Positions 8,051 through 16,834 of a stretch of DNA of 64,000 bases are shown here, in pieces. The translations under genes and the position numbers were made by a program. Source of the stretch: Pseudomonas sp. IB20 (GTDB taxonomy: Bacteria; Pseudomonadota; Gammaproteobacteria; Pseudomonadales; Pseudomonadaceae); NCBI RefSeq assembly GCF_009707325.1, contig NZ_CP046103.1, positions 4,040,744 to 4,104,743 of the forward strand, in the 5' to 3' direction. Position 1 is the first letter of the stretch, and each line of letters opens with the position of its first letter. The notes under the pieces are model-generated. The model saw only the letters and a list, made by a program, of their open reading frames with translations. It searched no databases and was not told where the DNA came from.

Positions 8051-8458
8051 ATGCGCTTACGTCAGTTGTGTCTGTTGGCAGTGTTAACGATCGGGGCTAC
8101 GGCCCACGCTGAAGAAACCTCGAACACCGGCAGTTCCACGCCCTTGTCTTTGAGTGCCGGCAGCCAGATCACCGAATTGCAGCAACGTTTGAAAGAAAGC
8201 GAACGCCTGCGTGAAGCGTTGAGCAAGCAACTGCAAACCGCAGACGCTGCTCGCGAAAGCGCCCAACTGAATCGCTTGCGCCAGGAGAACCAACGCCTGG
8301 CCCAGCAACTCAAAGAAACACAGGGCGGCGCCTTGACCCGCTGGCTGACCGAGCAACAGCAGTGGTTTGTCACTGGTGGGGCCGTCGCACTGATCGCGTT
8401 GCTGTGCGGGATCTTCGCCAGCGGTGGGCACCGTCGCCGTCGACAATGGCTAAATTGA
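8051..8458 (+). CDS. Membrane-anchored coiled-coil protein upstream of cpxR
   Basis: A 135-residue protein with a cleavable signal peptide (MRLRQLCLLAVLTIGATAHA), a periplasmic coiled coil rich in Q, L, E and R (about residues 40-95), one C-terminal transmembrane segment (WFVTGGAVALIALLCGIFAS) and a short basic cytoplasmic tail (GHRRRRQ). The layout resembles the C-terminal half of YgiM/SH3-anchor proteins but lacks the SH3 domain. ATG 8051 follows AGGAG. Its stop lies 7 bases before cpxR, so it is probably co-transcribed with the response regulator and may be an auxiliary envelope sensor; that role is inference. Confidence 0.75.
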   Translation: MRLRQLCLLAVLTIGATAHAEETSNTGSSTPLSLSAGSQITELQQRLKESERLREALSKQLQTADAARESAQLNRLRQENQRLAQQLKETQGGALTRWLTEQQQWFVTGGAVALIALLCGIFASGGHRRRRQWLN

Positions 8459-8465
8459 GTGAGTC

Positions 8466-9143
8466 ATGAGCGAGCTGTTACTGATAGATGATGACCAGGA
8501 GCTCTGTGAGCTGCTGACCAGTTGGCTGAGCCAGGAAGGTTTCCAGGTGCGCGCCTGCCACGACGGCTTGAGCGCGCGCAAAGCCTTGGCCGACAGCGCC
8601 CCGGCGGCGGTGGTGCTTGACGTGATGCTGCCAGACGGCAGTGGCCTGGAGTTGCTCAAACAGCTGCGTAACGACCACCCGGACTTGCCGGTGCTGATGC
8701 TCTCGGCCCGTGGCGAGCCGCTGGACCGCATCCTCGGCCTGGAACTGGGTGCCGATGATTACCTGGCCAAGCCCTGCGACCCGCGCGAACTGACTGCGCG
8801 CCTACGTGCCGTGCTGCGCCGCAGCCACCCGACCGCCGTGTCGACCCAGCTGGAACTGGGCGACCTGTGCTTTAGCCCAGTGCGCGGTGTGGTCACCATC
8901 GATGAACAGGAATTCGCCCTCACCGTCTCCGAAAGCCGCCTGCTCGAAGCCTTGCTGCGCCAGCCCGGCGAGCCGCTGGACAAGCAGGAACTGGCGCAGA
9001 TCGCCCTGGGCCGCAAGCTGACCCTTTACGATCGCAGCCTGGACATGCACGTCAGCAACCTGCGCAAGAAGATCGGCCCACACCCGGATGGCCGGCCACG
9101 GATCGTGGCGTTGCGTAGTCGCGGGTACTACTACAGCCTCTGA
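8466..9143 (+). CDS. cpxR: CpxR-like response regulator (OmpR/PhoB family)
   Basis: A 225-residue response regulator. The receiver domain (residues 1-115) has the acidic pair in LLIDDD, phospho-acceptor D52 in VVLDVMLPDG, S/T in LMLSARG and lysine in DYLAKP. The C-terminal winged helix (about 130-225) ends in ALRSRGYYYSL, typical of the OmpR/PhoB family. It would activate envelope-stress genes when phosphorylated by the downstream kinase. The match to CpxR rests on gene context (CpxP-like and CpxA-like neighbours) and on a GTAAA-N6-GTAAA box in front of the next gene. Confidence 0.85.
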   Translation: MSELLLIDDDQELCELLTSWLSQEGFQVRACHDGLSARKALADSAPAAVVLDVMLPDGSGLELLKQLRNDHPDLPVLMLSARGEPLDRILGLELGADDYLAKPCDPRELTARLRAVLRRSHPTAVSTQLELGDLCFSPVRGVVTIDEQEFALTVSESRLLEALLRQPGEPLDKQELAQIALGRKLTLYDRSLDMHVSNLRKKIGPHPDGRPRIVALRSRGYYYSL

Positions 9144-9185
9144 ACGCAACCCTCAATGGTTTTGTCAGCCCCCACCAAAACCCTC

Positions 9186-9201
9186 TTTACCCAAGCTTTA
9201 C
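9186..9201 (-). promoter_or_regulatory. Putative CpxR binding box
   Basis: The plus strand reads TTTACCCAAGCTTTAC, i.e. GTAAA-N6-GTAAA on the other strand, matching the CpxR box layout known in enterobacteria (two GTAAA half sites about 5 bases apart). It lies 80 bases before the CpxP/Spy-like gene. Confidence 0.6.
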
Positions 9202-9281
9202 CCTCACCTGACCGCCGCTGACCTTGATCTGCGTAACCTACTCACATCCGGACTCACCGGAATAGAGACAGGAGAATCACC

Positions 9282-9746
9282 ATGCGCAAGACCCTTATCG
9301 CTTTGATGTTCGCCGCTGCCCTGCCAACCATCGCCATGGCCGCCATGCCAGAAGGCCCAGGCCCGATGGGCGGCCCTGAAGGCCACATGATGGGTGGCCC
9401 AGGCCACGGCGGCGAACACGGTCCGCGTGGCAAAGGCGGCCCCTTCAGCCAGCTCGACCTGAGCCGCGAACAACGCCAGCAAATCGGCAAACTGATGGGC
9501 GACCAATGGCACGCTCGCAAAGACCTGGTCAAAAAGTACCTGGACAAACTCCCAGCCGCAGACCAGAAAGCCATGCAGGACGAAATCGCCGCTGGCAAGC
9601 AAAAAACCCAGGCCGACATCCGCGCCGTGCTGAAACCCGATCAACAGAAGAAATTCGACGAGATCGTCAAGAAACAAGCCGAACGTCGCGCCGAGTGGAA
9701 GGAATTCCAAGCCTGGAAAGCCCAGCAGCCGCAAAAAGCGCAATAA
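9282..9746 (+). CDS. Spy/CpxP-family periplasmic protein
   Basis: A 154-residue periplasmic protein with signal peptide MRKTLIALMFAAALPTIAMA, a glycine/methionine/histidine-rich segment (residues 21-50, e.g. GGPEGHMMGGPGHGGEHG) that could bind metal ions such as copper, then an all-helical Spy/CpxP-like domain with the LDLSREQRQQIGKLM repeat. CpxP/Spy proteins act as periplasmic chaperones and, for CpxP, as inhibitors of the Cpx kinase. It sits between cpxR and cpxA, downstream of a CpxR-like box, consistent with stress induction and feedback. Confidence 0.85.
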   Translation: MRKTLIALMFAAALPTIAMAAMPEGPGPMGGPEGHMMGGPGHGGEHGPRGKGGPFSQLDLSREQRQQIGKLMGDQWHARKDLVKKYLDKLPAADQKAMQDEIAAGKQKTQADIRAVLKPDQQKKFDEIVKKQAERRAEWKEFQAWKAQQPQKAQ

Positions 9747-9767
9747 TGCGCGAGCGTTAACTCCCCC

Positions 9768-9796
9768 AGCCCAGTGGCTCACGCCGCTGGGCTTTT
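9768..9796 (+). terminator. Terminator/attenuator between cpxP-like gene and cpxA
   Basis: AGCCCAGTGG pairs with CCGCTGGGCT (one G-U pair) around a short loop and is followed by TTTT. It would make the chaperone more abundant than the downstream kinase. Confidence 0.75.
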
Positions 9797-9814
9797 CCTG
9801 TTTGAGGGTTTCCT

Positions 9815-11158
9815 GTGCGTTCATTGTTCTGGCGCATCCTGGCCAGTTTCTGGCTGGCCATCGCCCTGGTTGCCGGGCTGTCGATCCTGCTTGGGCACAT
9901 GCTCAACCAGGACGCCTGGATTCTCAGCCGCCACCCCGGCCTCAACAACCTGGCGCAAGAGTGGACGCAACTCTACGAAGCCCAGGGCGAGGACGCTGCC
10001 CAGGATTTGCTGCAACAACGCAAACGCCAGTATCACATCGACGTGCAAGTGCTGAATGAAAGCGGCGAGCCGGTGGTGCGCGGCACCTTCCCCCGGCGCG
10101 CCGCAGCCTTCGAGGCGCGCCAGAATGACAGCCAGGACGGCCACCTGCCCTGGCGCCGCTTGACCGCCGAGTACACCAGCGAGAAAACCGGCGACACCTA
10201 CCTGCTGATCTACCGCATCCCACACCCGGAACTGGACGCCTGGCACCGCAGCAGCCTGCTCTGGCCGCTGAGCGCGCTGGCGATTGCGCTGGTGGTACTG
10301 ACCCTGTTCAGCCTGCTGGTGACGCTGTCCATCACCCGCCCACTCAGCCGCCTGCGCGGCGCGGTGCATGACTTGGGCCAGACCACCTACCAGCAAAACA
10401 GCCTGGCGCGCCTGGCCAACCGGCGCGATGAGTTCGGCGTCTTGGCCACCGACTTCAACCGCATGGGCGCACGCCTGCAAAGCCTGATCGGCAGCCAGCG
10501 CCAGTTGCTGCGCGACGTGTCCCATGAACTGCGCTCGCCCCTGGCCCGTTTGCGCATCGCCCTGGCGTTGGCCGAACGCGCCAGCCCCGAAGAACGCGAA
10601 AGACTCTGGCCACGCCTGACCCGTGAATGTGATCGCCTGGAAGCCTTGATCAGCGAAATCCTGGTGCTGGCCCGCGTCGATGCCGACAACGCCAGTGCCG
10701 AAGACGTGGACCTCAACACGCTGCTCAAGACCCTGCAAAAGGATGCCCAGCTGAGCGCGCCCGACCAGACGGTGCAACTGACCGCCGACAACGAACTGCT
10801 ACTCAAGGGCTGGCCGACCATGATCGAACGCGCGGTGGATAACCTGCTGCGCAACGCCCAGCGCTTCAACCCGCAGGGCTTGCCGATCGAGTTACGCGCG
10901 CAGTGCCAAGGCGAGCGAATTCTGATCAGCGTGCGTGACCATGGCCCCGGTGTCGACGCCGAACACCTGAACCAACTGGGCGAGCCGTTTTACCGCGCCC
11001 CCGGCCAAACGGCCCAAGGCCACGGCCTGGGGCTGGCGATTGCCAGGCGCGCGGCGGAACGCCATGGCGGCAGCCTGATCCTGGCCAACCACCCCGACGG
11101 TGGTTTTATCGCCAGCATCGACCTGCCGTTGGCGCCGGGGGTTGTCACACCGGTGTGA
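9815..11158 (+). CDS. cpxA: CpxA-like sensor histidine kinase
   Basis: A 447-residue inner-membrane kinase. It has a transmembrane helix at about 8-28, a periplasmic domain to about 147, a second helix at 148-172, HAMP (about 173-228), a dimerisation H-box with RDVSHELRSPLARLR (H237), and an ATPase domain with N box (NLLRNAQRF), VRDHGPGV and GHGLGLAIARR. It would sense envelope stress and phosphorylate the upstream regulator. GTG 9815 follows GAGGG at suitable spacing. The order regulator, chaperone, kinase resembles the P. aeruginosa Cpx locus. Confidence 0.87.
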   Translation: MRSLFWRILASFWLAIALVAGLSILLGHMLNQDAWILSRHPGLNNLAQEWTQLYEAQGEDAAQDLLQQRKRQYHIDVQVLNESGEPVVRGTFPRRAAAFEARQNDSQDGHLPWRRLTAEYTSEKTGDTYLLIYRIPHPELDAWHRSSLLWPLSALAIALVVLTLFSLLVTLSITRPLSRLRGAVHDLGQTTYQQNSLARLANRRDEFGVLATDFNRMGARLQSLIGSQRQLLRDVSHELRSPLARLRIALALAERASPEERERLWPRLTRECDRLEALISEILVLARVDADNASAEDVDLNTLLKTLQKDAQLSAPDQTVQLTADNELLLKGWPTMIERAVDNLLRNAQRFNPQGLPIELRAQCQGERILISVRDHGPGVDAEHLNQLGEPFYRAPGQTAQGHGLGLAIARRAAERHGGSLILANHPDGGFIASIDLPLAPGVVTPV

Positions 11159-11198
11159 GGATCTTCTATAGTGGCCCTTCTCTTACGGAGGGCCTTTG

Positions 11199-12548
11199 AT
11201 GACTGACCTGCTGACTCCCATCCAAGCCGCACTCGACCTACCACACACCCCATTGACCTTCACAGAGGCTGGCGCCTTGCCCTCGGCCTTTGCCGTGACC
11301 GAACTGGCCAGTGCCAGCCTCGGCGCTGCCGGCCAGGCCATCGCCGAATTGATCCGCCAACAGACCGGGCGTTTGCCCAGCGTCAGTGTGGACCGGCGCC
11401 TCGCCTCCTTCTGGTTCTCGTCCTCGATTCGCCCCGTGGGCTGGCAAACGCCGCCGTTATGGGACCCGGTAGCCGGTGACTACGCCAGCGCCGATGGCTG
11501 GATTCGTTTACACACCAATGCGCCGCACCACCGAGCCGCCGCCGAGCGCGTATTGGGCAAGGTCAATGACCGCGCCGAGATGGCCAGCAACGTTGCGACA
11601 TGGAACGCCGCCGAACTGGAACAGGCGATTGTCGAGGCCGGCGGCTGCGCGGCGCAGATGCGTTCATGGCAGGCCTGGCAAACCCATCCCCAAGGGTTGG
11701 CGGTGAATACCGAAGCGCTGGTGCAGCGCCAGACCTTCGACCCCACCACCGACAAACCCTGGCTCGGCTCGGTAGCGCGCCCGCTGGCGGGCATTAAAGT
11801 GCTGGACTTGACCCGCGTGCTGGCCGGCCCCGTGGCCAGTCGTTTCCTCGCGGGGCTGGGCGCCGATGTGCTGCGCATCGACTCACCGACCTGGAACGAA
11901 CCCGGCGTAGTGCCGGAAATGACCCTGGGCAAACGCTGCGCACGCCTCGACCTGAAAAGCCCCAAAGGCCGACAAGTGTTTGAAAGCTTGCTCAAGTCCG
12001 CCGACATTCTGTTCCACGGCTACCGCGCCGACGCCCTTGAGCAACTGGGCTACACCGCCGCTAAACTGCAAACCCTCGCCCCCGGCCTGATCGACGTAAG
12101 CCTCAACGCCTATGGCTGGAGCGGCCCGTGGCGCAATCGGCGCGGCTTCGACAGCCTAGTGCAGATGAGCAGCGGGATTGCCGACGCGGGCATGGCCTGG
12201 AAACACGCGGACAAACCGGTGCCGCTGCCGTTGCAGGCGTTGGATCATGCCACTGGGTATTTGATGGCGGCCAGTGCGATTCAGGCGTTGAGCGAACGCT
12301 TGAACACCGGGCGTGGCGGCGCGGCGCGGTTATCATTGGCACGTACGGCGAAGTTGCTGGTGGAGGCCGGGCAAGTGCCGGAGCAGCCGGCGTTGCGGGC
12401 CGAAGAACCGAGTGATCAAGGTGTGGTGGAGGAGCAGACGGCGTGGGGCCTGGCCCATCGGTTGCTGGCGCCGGTGAGCATCAGTGGTACGCCGTTGCAG
12501 TGGGATTTGCCGGCGGGGGAATTGGGTTCACATCGGGCTCAGTGGTGA
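11199..12548 (+). CDS. CaiB/BaiF-family CoA-transferase
   Basis: A 449-residue family III CoA-transferase, moving CoA between carboxylic acids through an enzyme-bound anhydride. The conserved core begins about residue 200 with GIKVLDLTRVLAGPVASRFLAGLGADVLRID, followed by DLKSPKGRQVFESLLKSADIL and GLIDVSLNAYGWSGPW. About 195 residues precede the core, so only one partly degenerate and one complete domain copy are apparent. ATG 11199 follows GGAGG at 11187-11192. The substrate is unknown; no pathway genes are adjacent. Confidence 0.8.
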   Translation: MTDLLTPIQAALDLPHTPLTFTEAGALPSAFAVTELASASLGAAGQAIAELIRQQTGRLPSVSVDRRLASFWFSSSIRPVGWQTPPLWDPVAGDYASADGWIRLHTNAPHHRAAAERVLGKVNDRAEMASNVATWNAAELEQAIVEAGGCAAQMRSWQAWQTHPQGLAVNTEALVQRQTFDPTTDKPWLGSVARPLAGIKVLDLTRVLAGPVASRFLAGLGADVLRIDSPTWNEPGVVPEMTLGKRCARLDLKSPKGRQVFESLLKSADILFHGYRADALEQLGYTAAKLQTLAPGLIDVSLNAYGWSGPWRNRRGFDSLVQMSSGIADAGMAWKHADKPVPLPLQALDHATGYLMAASAIQALSERLNTGRGGAARLSLARTAKLLVEAGQVPEQPALRAEEPSDQGVVEEQTAWGLAHRLLAPVSISGTPLQWDLPAGELGSHRAQW

Positions 12549-12560
12549 CTTGAAGTCCGC

Positions 12561-12645
12561 TATCGCAGGCAAGCCAGCTCCCACCGTTGACCGAGTACCG
12601 TTCAGACAACTCGGTCAACGGTGGGAGCCGGGCTTGCCCGCGATA
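12561..12645. repeat. REPIN with very long palindromic stem
   Basis: REP cores in inverted orientation, extended inward by matching arms (CCGTTGACCGAGT / ACTCGGTCAACGG), so nearly the whole 85 bp can form one hairpin. It lies between the convergent CoA-transferase and alkA genes. Confidence 0.85.
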
Positions 12646-12663
12646 AGGCCCTCCCAGACGCCA

Positions 12664-13527
12664 CTAATCCACCCGGCTCAACGACGTCCACAAATGCTGC
12701 GCCGCATACGCCCTCAACGGCCGCCACGCCTCAGCCCGCGCCAGCAACTGTCGAGCACTGACCGGCCCACCCTCCAGCGCCGCCAACGCATTGATCAAGC
12801 CAATATCCCCTGACGCAAACGCATCCGGCTCACGCAACTGGCGCATGGCGATGTACTGCGCCGTCCAGTCACCAATCCCCGGCAAGGCCACCAACCGCGC
12901 CACGCCTTCCTGGAGGCTGGCCTTGGGCTCAAACAGCTGCGAATCATCCAACAACGCCTGGGCCACCCCGGACAAGGTGCGCCCCCGTGCTTTCGGCATG
13001 CCCAGCGTGGCCAAATCCGCCGCTGCCAAAACTTCAGCCGTCGGGAAAACGTGCGTGATACCGGCGTATGGGGTTTGCAATGGCTGGCCATACTGGGCCA
13101 CCAACTTGCCCGCCAGGCGAATCGCCGCGACCACCGTGATCTGCTGGCCCAGGACTGCGCGAATTGCCAGTTCCAACCCGTCCCAAGTGCCTGGCACGCG
13201 CAGGCCGGGGCGGGCCGCAACCAACTGCGCCATCAGCGGGTCAACAGCCAATTGCGCATTGATCAACTCGGGCTGGGCATCCAGATCGAACATAGCCCTC
13301 AGGCGCCGCTCGATCTCGGGCAGCGCCGCAGCGTCAGGAAACTCAACATCCACTTCCAGCCAGTCGCCCGCGCCCGGCGCCACGCTGATCCAGCCGAGCA
13401 GCCCATTCACGCTGATACTGCGCCGATAGACGCCAGCCTCAACAGTCTCCAACCCCGTGATCGCCCGCGCCGACAAAAAGCCCACCATCGCCGCCCAGTC
13501 ATAGGGCGCCTGATACGCCAGTCTCAC
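12664..13527 (-). CDS. alkA: DNA-3-methyladenine glycosylase II (AlkA)
   Basis: Excises alkylated bases to start base-excision repair. The 287-residue protein has an N-terminal AlkA domain and a helix-hairpin-helix GPD domain: LVALPGIGDWTAQYIAMR (hairpin), followed about 20 residues later by the catalytic aspartate in SGDIGL. GTG 13527 overlaps the stop of the upstream transporter gene (GTGA), implying translational coupling, an unusual partner for a repair gene. Confidence 0.9.
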   Translation of the reverse strand: MRLAYQAPYDWAAMVGFLSARAITGLETVEAGVYRRSISVNGLLGWISVAPGAGDWLEVDVEFPDAAALPEIERRLRAMFDLDAQPELINAQLAVDPLMAQLVAARPGLRVPGTWDGLELAIRAVLGQQITVVAAIRLAGKLVAQYGQPLQTPYAGITHVFPTAEVLAAADLATLGMPKARGRTLSGVAQALLDDSQLFEPKASLQEGVARLVALPGIGDWTAQYIAMRQLREPDAFASGDIGLINALAALEGGPVSARQLLARAEAWRPLRAYAAQHLWTSLSRVD

Positions 13528-14951
13528 AACGACAACACCCCGCTATACAGCCCATACGCCGCCAGCCCCGCGCCCGCGACCACGCAGCTGAAAATGCCTT
13601 TTTCCACGTGGGTAAACAAGGGCTGGCCCTGCTCGCGCTTGGCCAGGGCAAACAGGATCACACCGGGCGCATACAGCAGCGCCGAGAGCATCAGGTACTT
13701 CAGGCCCCCCGCGTAGAGCAGCCACAGCGCATAAACCAGCGCGATCAGGCCCACCAGCAAGTCCTGCATGCGCTGGCGCCGGGCGCCTTCGTAGGTTTCG
13801 CCGCGCCCGCTGAGCAGCACCGCATACGCCGCCGACCACAGGTACGGCACCAGAATCATCGACGAGGCCAGGTAAATCAGCGTGGTGTAGGTGCTGTGGG
13901 AAAACAGCGTGATCACCAGAAAGATCTGGATCATTACATTGGTCAGCCACAGCGCGTTGACCGGTACCTGGTTGGCGTTTTCCTTCTTCAGGAAGGCCGG
14001 CATGGTCTTGTCATGGGCGGTGGCGTAGAGGATTTCCGCACACAGCAGCGCCCAGGACAGCAAGGCGCCGAGCAACGAAACCGCCAGGCCGATGCTGATC
14101 GCCATCGCGCCCCACGGCCCGACGATATGTTCCAGCACACCCGCCAGGGACGGGTTTTGCAATTGCGCCAACTCCGGCTGGCTCATGATCCCCAGGGACA
14201 ACACATTCACCAGCACCAGCAGCGCCAGCACCCCAAGAAATCCTATAACCGTGGCCCGGCCGACGTCCGAACGTTTCTCGGCCCGCGCCGAATACACGCT
14301 GGCGCCCTCGATACCAATAAATACAAATACGGTGACCAGCATCATGTTGCGCACTTGATCAACCACGCTGCCGAATTGCGGGTTGCCCAGGCCCCAGATA
14401 TCGCGAGTGAAGATATCGGCTTTGAACGCCACGGCGGCGATGACCACAAACATCACCAACGGCACAATCTTCGCCACGGTAGTGATCTGGTTGATGAACG
14501 CCGCCTCCTTGATCCCGCGCATCACCAGAAAATGCACAGCCCACAGCAACAGCGACGCGCAGCCGATGGCAACCGGCGTATTGCCCTGGCCGAACACTGG
14601 GAAAAAGTAGCCGAGGGTGCTGAACAGCAACACGAAGTAACCGACATTGCCCATCCACGCGCTGATCCAATAACCCCAGGCCGACGAGAACCCCATGTAA
14701 TCGCCAAACCCGGCCTTGGCGTAGGCATACACCCCGGAATCCAACTCGGGTTTACGGTTGGCCAGGGTCTGGAACACGAACGCCAGGGTCAGCATGCCCA
14801 CGGCGGTGATCACCCAGCCGATCAACACGGCGCCCACCTCCGCGCGCGCGGCCATGTTCTGCGGCAAAGAGAAAATCCCCCCGCCGATCATCGAACCCAC
14901 CACCAGCGCGATCAGCGCGCTGAGTTTGAGCTTTGGGGCCGGTTGAGACAT
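13524..14951 (-). CDS. ArcD-like arginine/ornithine antiporter paralog
   Basis: A 475-residue APC-superfamily transporter with about 12-13 hydrophobic segments. The start KLKLSALIALVVGSMIGGGI carries the glycine-rich substrate-binding motif of helix 1. It is clearly paralogous to the ArcD gene encoded divergently at 15396, sharing long identical blocks such as GAVLIGWVIT and GFGDYMGFSSAWGYWISAW. Exchange of arginine for ornithine or another basic amino acid is likely. AGGAG precedes ATG 14951. It is coupled to alkA by a 4-base overlap and has no catabolic partner on its strand. Confidence 0.85.
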   Translation of the reverse strand: MSQPAPKLKLSALIALVVGSMIGGGIFSLPQNMAARAEVGAVLIGWVITAVGMLTLAFVFQTLANRKPELDSGVYAYAKAGFGDYMGFSSAWGYWISAWMGNVGYFVLLFSTLGYFFPVFGQGNTPVAIGCASLLLWAVHFLVMRGIKEAAFINQITTVAKIVPLVMFVVIAAVAFKADIFTRDIWGLGNPQFGSVVDQVRNMMLVTVFVFIGIEGASVYSARAEKRSDVGRATVIGFLGVLALLVLVNVLSLGIMSQPELAQLQNPSLAGVLEHIVGPWGAMAISIGLAVSLLGALLSWALLCAEILYATAHDKTMPAFLKKENANQVPVNALWLTNVMIQIFLVITLFSHSTYTTLIYLASSMILVPYLWSAAYAVLLSGRGETYEGARRQRMQDLLVGLIALVYALWLLYAGGLKYLMLSALLYAPGVILFALAKREQGQPLFTHVEKGIFSCVVAGAGLAAYGLYSGVLSL

Positions 14952-15320
14952 GCAAACTCCTGAATAAATAACAATTGAGCTAACAAGCGTGCACTCAACT
15001 AATTAATTCAGCGAGTGTAGCGTTTATTAAAGACAGCGATAAAACCGTCAAGCTCATAACGCATTGGTATGACTGTTTATGAAGTTTAGGTTTATTTAGA
15101 TTTTAAATAAGGCAGGCACTTTGCCAGCCTCTGACTATTTGGTAACCCGTCCCGAAATAGATTGCACATTCAGCAGAAAGGGCTAGTTTCAACAGTCCAC
15201 TCTCTTGACGACATGATCACTGCAACGCAGAAGCGCTCTGGAACGCGCTTTTGCGAGGAAAAGTATCGCCCCAGGATTTTACTCCTAAGTCATTAATTCA
15301 CAATGGAATGTGCCAATGAC

Positions 15321-15362
15321 CTGATCTAAGTCAGCTGTTCGAACAGCGCACGGAATTATTCT
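15321..15362 (+). promoter_or_regulatory. Putative ANR-dependent promoter of arcDABC
   Basis: CTGATCTAAGTCAG at 15321-15334 fits the ANR/FNR dyad (TTGAY-N4-RTCAA) with only the outermost base pair changed. A TATTCT -10 element lies at 15357-15362, predicting a start near 15369. The dyad centre (15327.5) is then at -41.5, the class II activator position. The rest of the 444-bp spacer between the two transporter genes is AT-rich, with no further recognised element. Confidence 0.6.
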
Positions 15363-15395
15363 GTGGTCTCTCTTCTCCTGCATTGGAGTCATGCA

Positions 15396-16814
15396 ATGTC
15401 TGAATCTCCCGGAAAACTTCGATTAGGCGCACTGGTTGCACTGGTCGTGGGCTCAATGATTGGTGGCGGAATCTTCTCACTGCCGCAAAACATGGCCGCC
15501 AGCGCCGACGTGGGTGCGGTGTTGATCGGTTGGGTGATTACCGCCATCGGCATGCTGACCCTCGCCTTCGTGTTCCAGACCCTGGCCAACCGCAAACCTG
15601 ACCTCGACGGCGGCGTGTACGCCTACGCCAAGGCCGGCTTCGGCGACTACATGGGTTTCTCGTCCGCCTGGGGCTACTGGATCAGCGCCTGGTTGGGCAA
15701 CGTCGGTTACTTCGTGTTGCTGTTCAGCACCCTCGGTTACTTCTTTCCGATCTTTGGCGAAGGCAACACGCCGGCGGCAGTGATTGGCGCCTCGGTGTTG
15801 CTGTGGGCCGTGCATTTTCTGGTGCTGCGCGGGATCAAGGAAGCCGCGTTCATCAACCTGGTGACCACCGTCGCCAAGATCGTGCCGCTGGTGCTGTTCG
15901 TGTTGATCGCGCTGTTCGCGTTCAAGCTGGATATCTTCACCGCTGACATCTGGGGCGTGAAAAACCCGGACCTGGGCAGTGTGATGAACCAGGTGCGCAA
16001 CATGATGCTGGTCACCGTGTGGGTGTTCATCGGCATCGAAGGCGCGAGCATCTTCTCCTCCCGTGCGGAAAAACGCAGTGACGTGGGCAAGGCCACCGTG
16101 ATCGGCTTTATCACCGTGCTGCTGTTCCTGATGCTGGTGAACGTATTGTCCCTGGGGATCATGACCCAGCCGGAACTGGCCAAGCTGCAGAACCCGTCGA
16201 TGGCGGCCGTGCTTGAGCATGTGGTCGGCCACTGGGGCGCGGTGTTGATCAGCGTCGGCTTGATCATCTCGCTGCTCGGCGCACTGCTGTCGTGGGTGTT
16301 GCTGTGTGCGGAGATCATGTTCGCCGCTGCCAAAGACCACACCATGCCGGAGTTTTTGCGCCGCGAGAACGCCAACCATGTGCCGGCCAACGCCCTGTGG
16401 CTGACCAACGCCATGGTGCAGATTTTCTTGGTGATTACGCTGTTCTCCGCCAGCACTTACCTGTCGCTGATCTACCTCGCCACCTCGATGATCCTGGTGC
16501 CTTACCTGTGGTCGGCGGCTTACGCCCTGCTGCTGGCGGTGCGCGGTGAGACCTACGAAAACGCCCTGCGCGAACGCAAGAAAGACCTGTTCATCGGCGC
16601 CATCGCGTTGATCTATGCGGTCTGGCTGCTCTACGCCGGCGGCACCAAATACCTGCTGCTCTCCGCCCTGCTCTACGCCCCCGGCGTGATCCTGTTCGCC
16701 AAGGCCAAGCATGAACTGGGCAAACCGATTTTCACCAACGTCGAGAAGCTGATTTTCGCCGCCGTCGTCATTGGCGCCCTGGTGGCTGCTTATGGCCTCT
16801 ACGACGGCTTCTAG
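15396..16814 (+). CDS. arcD: Arginine/ornithine antiporter ArcD
   Basis: First gene of the arginine deiminase operon; imports arginine in exchange for ornithine. The 472-residue protein has about 12-13 membrane segments and the APC helix-1 motif VVGSMIGGGIFSLPQN. ATG 15396 (MSESPGKLRLG) follows GGAG; an upstream in-frame GTG at 15363 is rejected because it overlaps the promoter. arcA begins 20 bases downstream. The upstream ANR-type box suggests induction under low oxygen. Confidence 0.93.
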   Translation: MSESPGKLRLGALVALVVGSMIGGGIFSLPQNMAASADVGAVLIGWVITAIGMLTLAFVFQTLANRKPDLDGGVYAYAKAGFGDYMGFSSAWGYWISAWLGNVGYFVLLFSTLGYFFPIFGEGNTPAAVIGASVLLWAVHFLVLRGIKEAAFINLVTTVAKIVPLVLFVLIALFAFKLDIFTADIWGVKNPDLGSVMNQVRNMMLVTVWVFIGIEGASIFSSRAEKRSDVGKATVIGFITVLLFLMLVNVLSLGIMTQPELAKLQNPSMAAVLEHVVGHWGAVLISVGLIISLLGALLSWVLLCAEIMFAAAKDHTMPEFLRRENANHVPANALWLTNAMVQIFLVITLFSASTYLSLIYLATSMILVPYLWSAAYALLLAVRGETYENALRERKKDLFIGAIALIYAVWLLYAGGTKYLLLSALLYAPGVILFAKAKHELGKPIFTNVEKLIFAAVVIGALVAAYGLYDGF

Positions 16815-16834
16815 CTTTCACTGGAGGATCTGTA

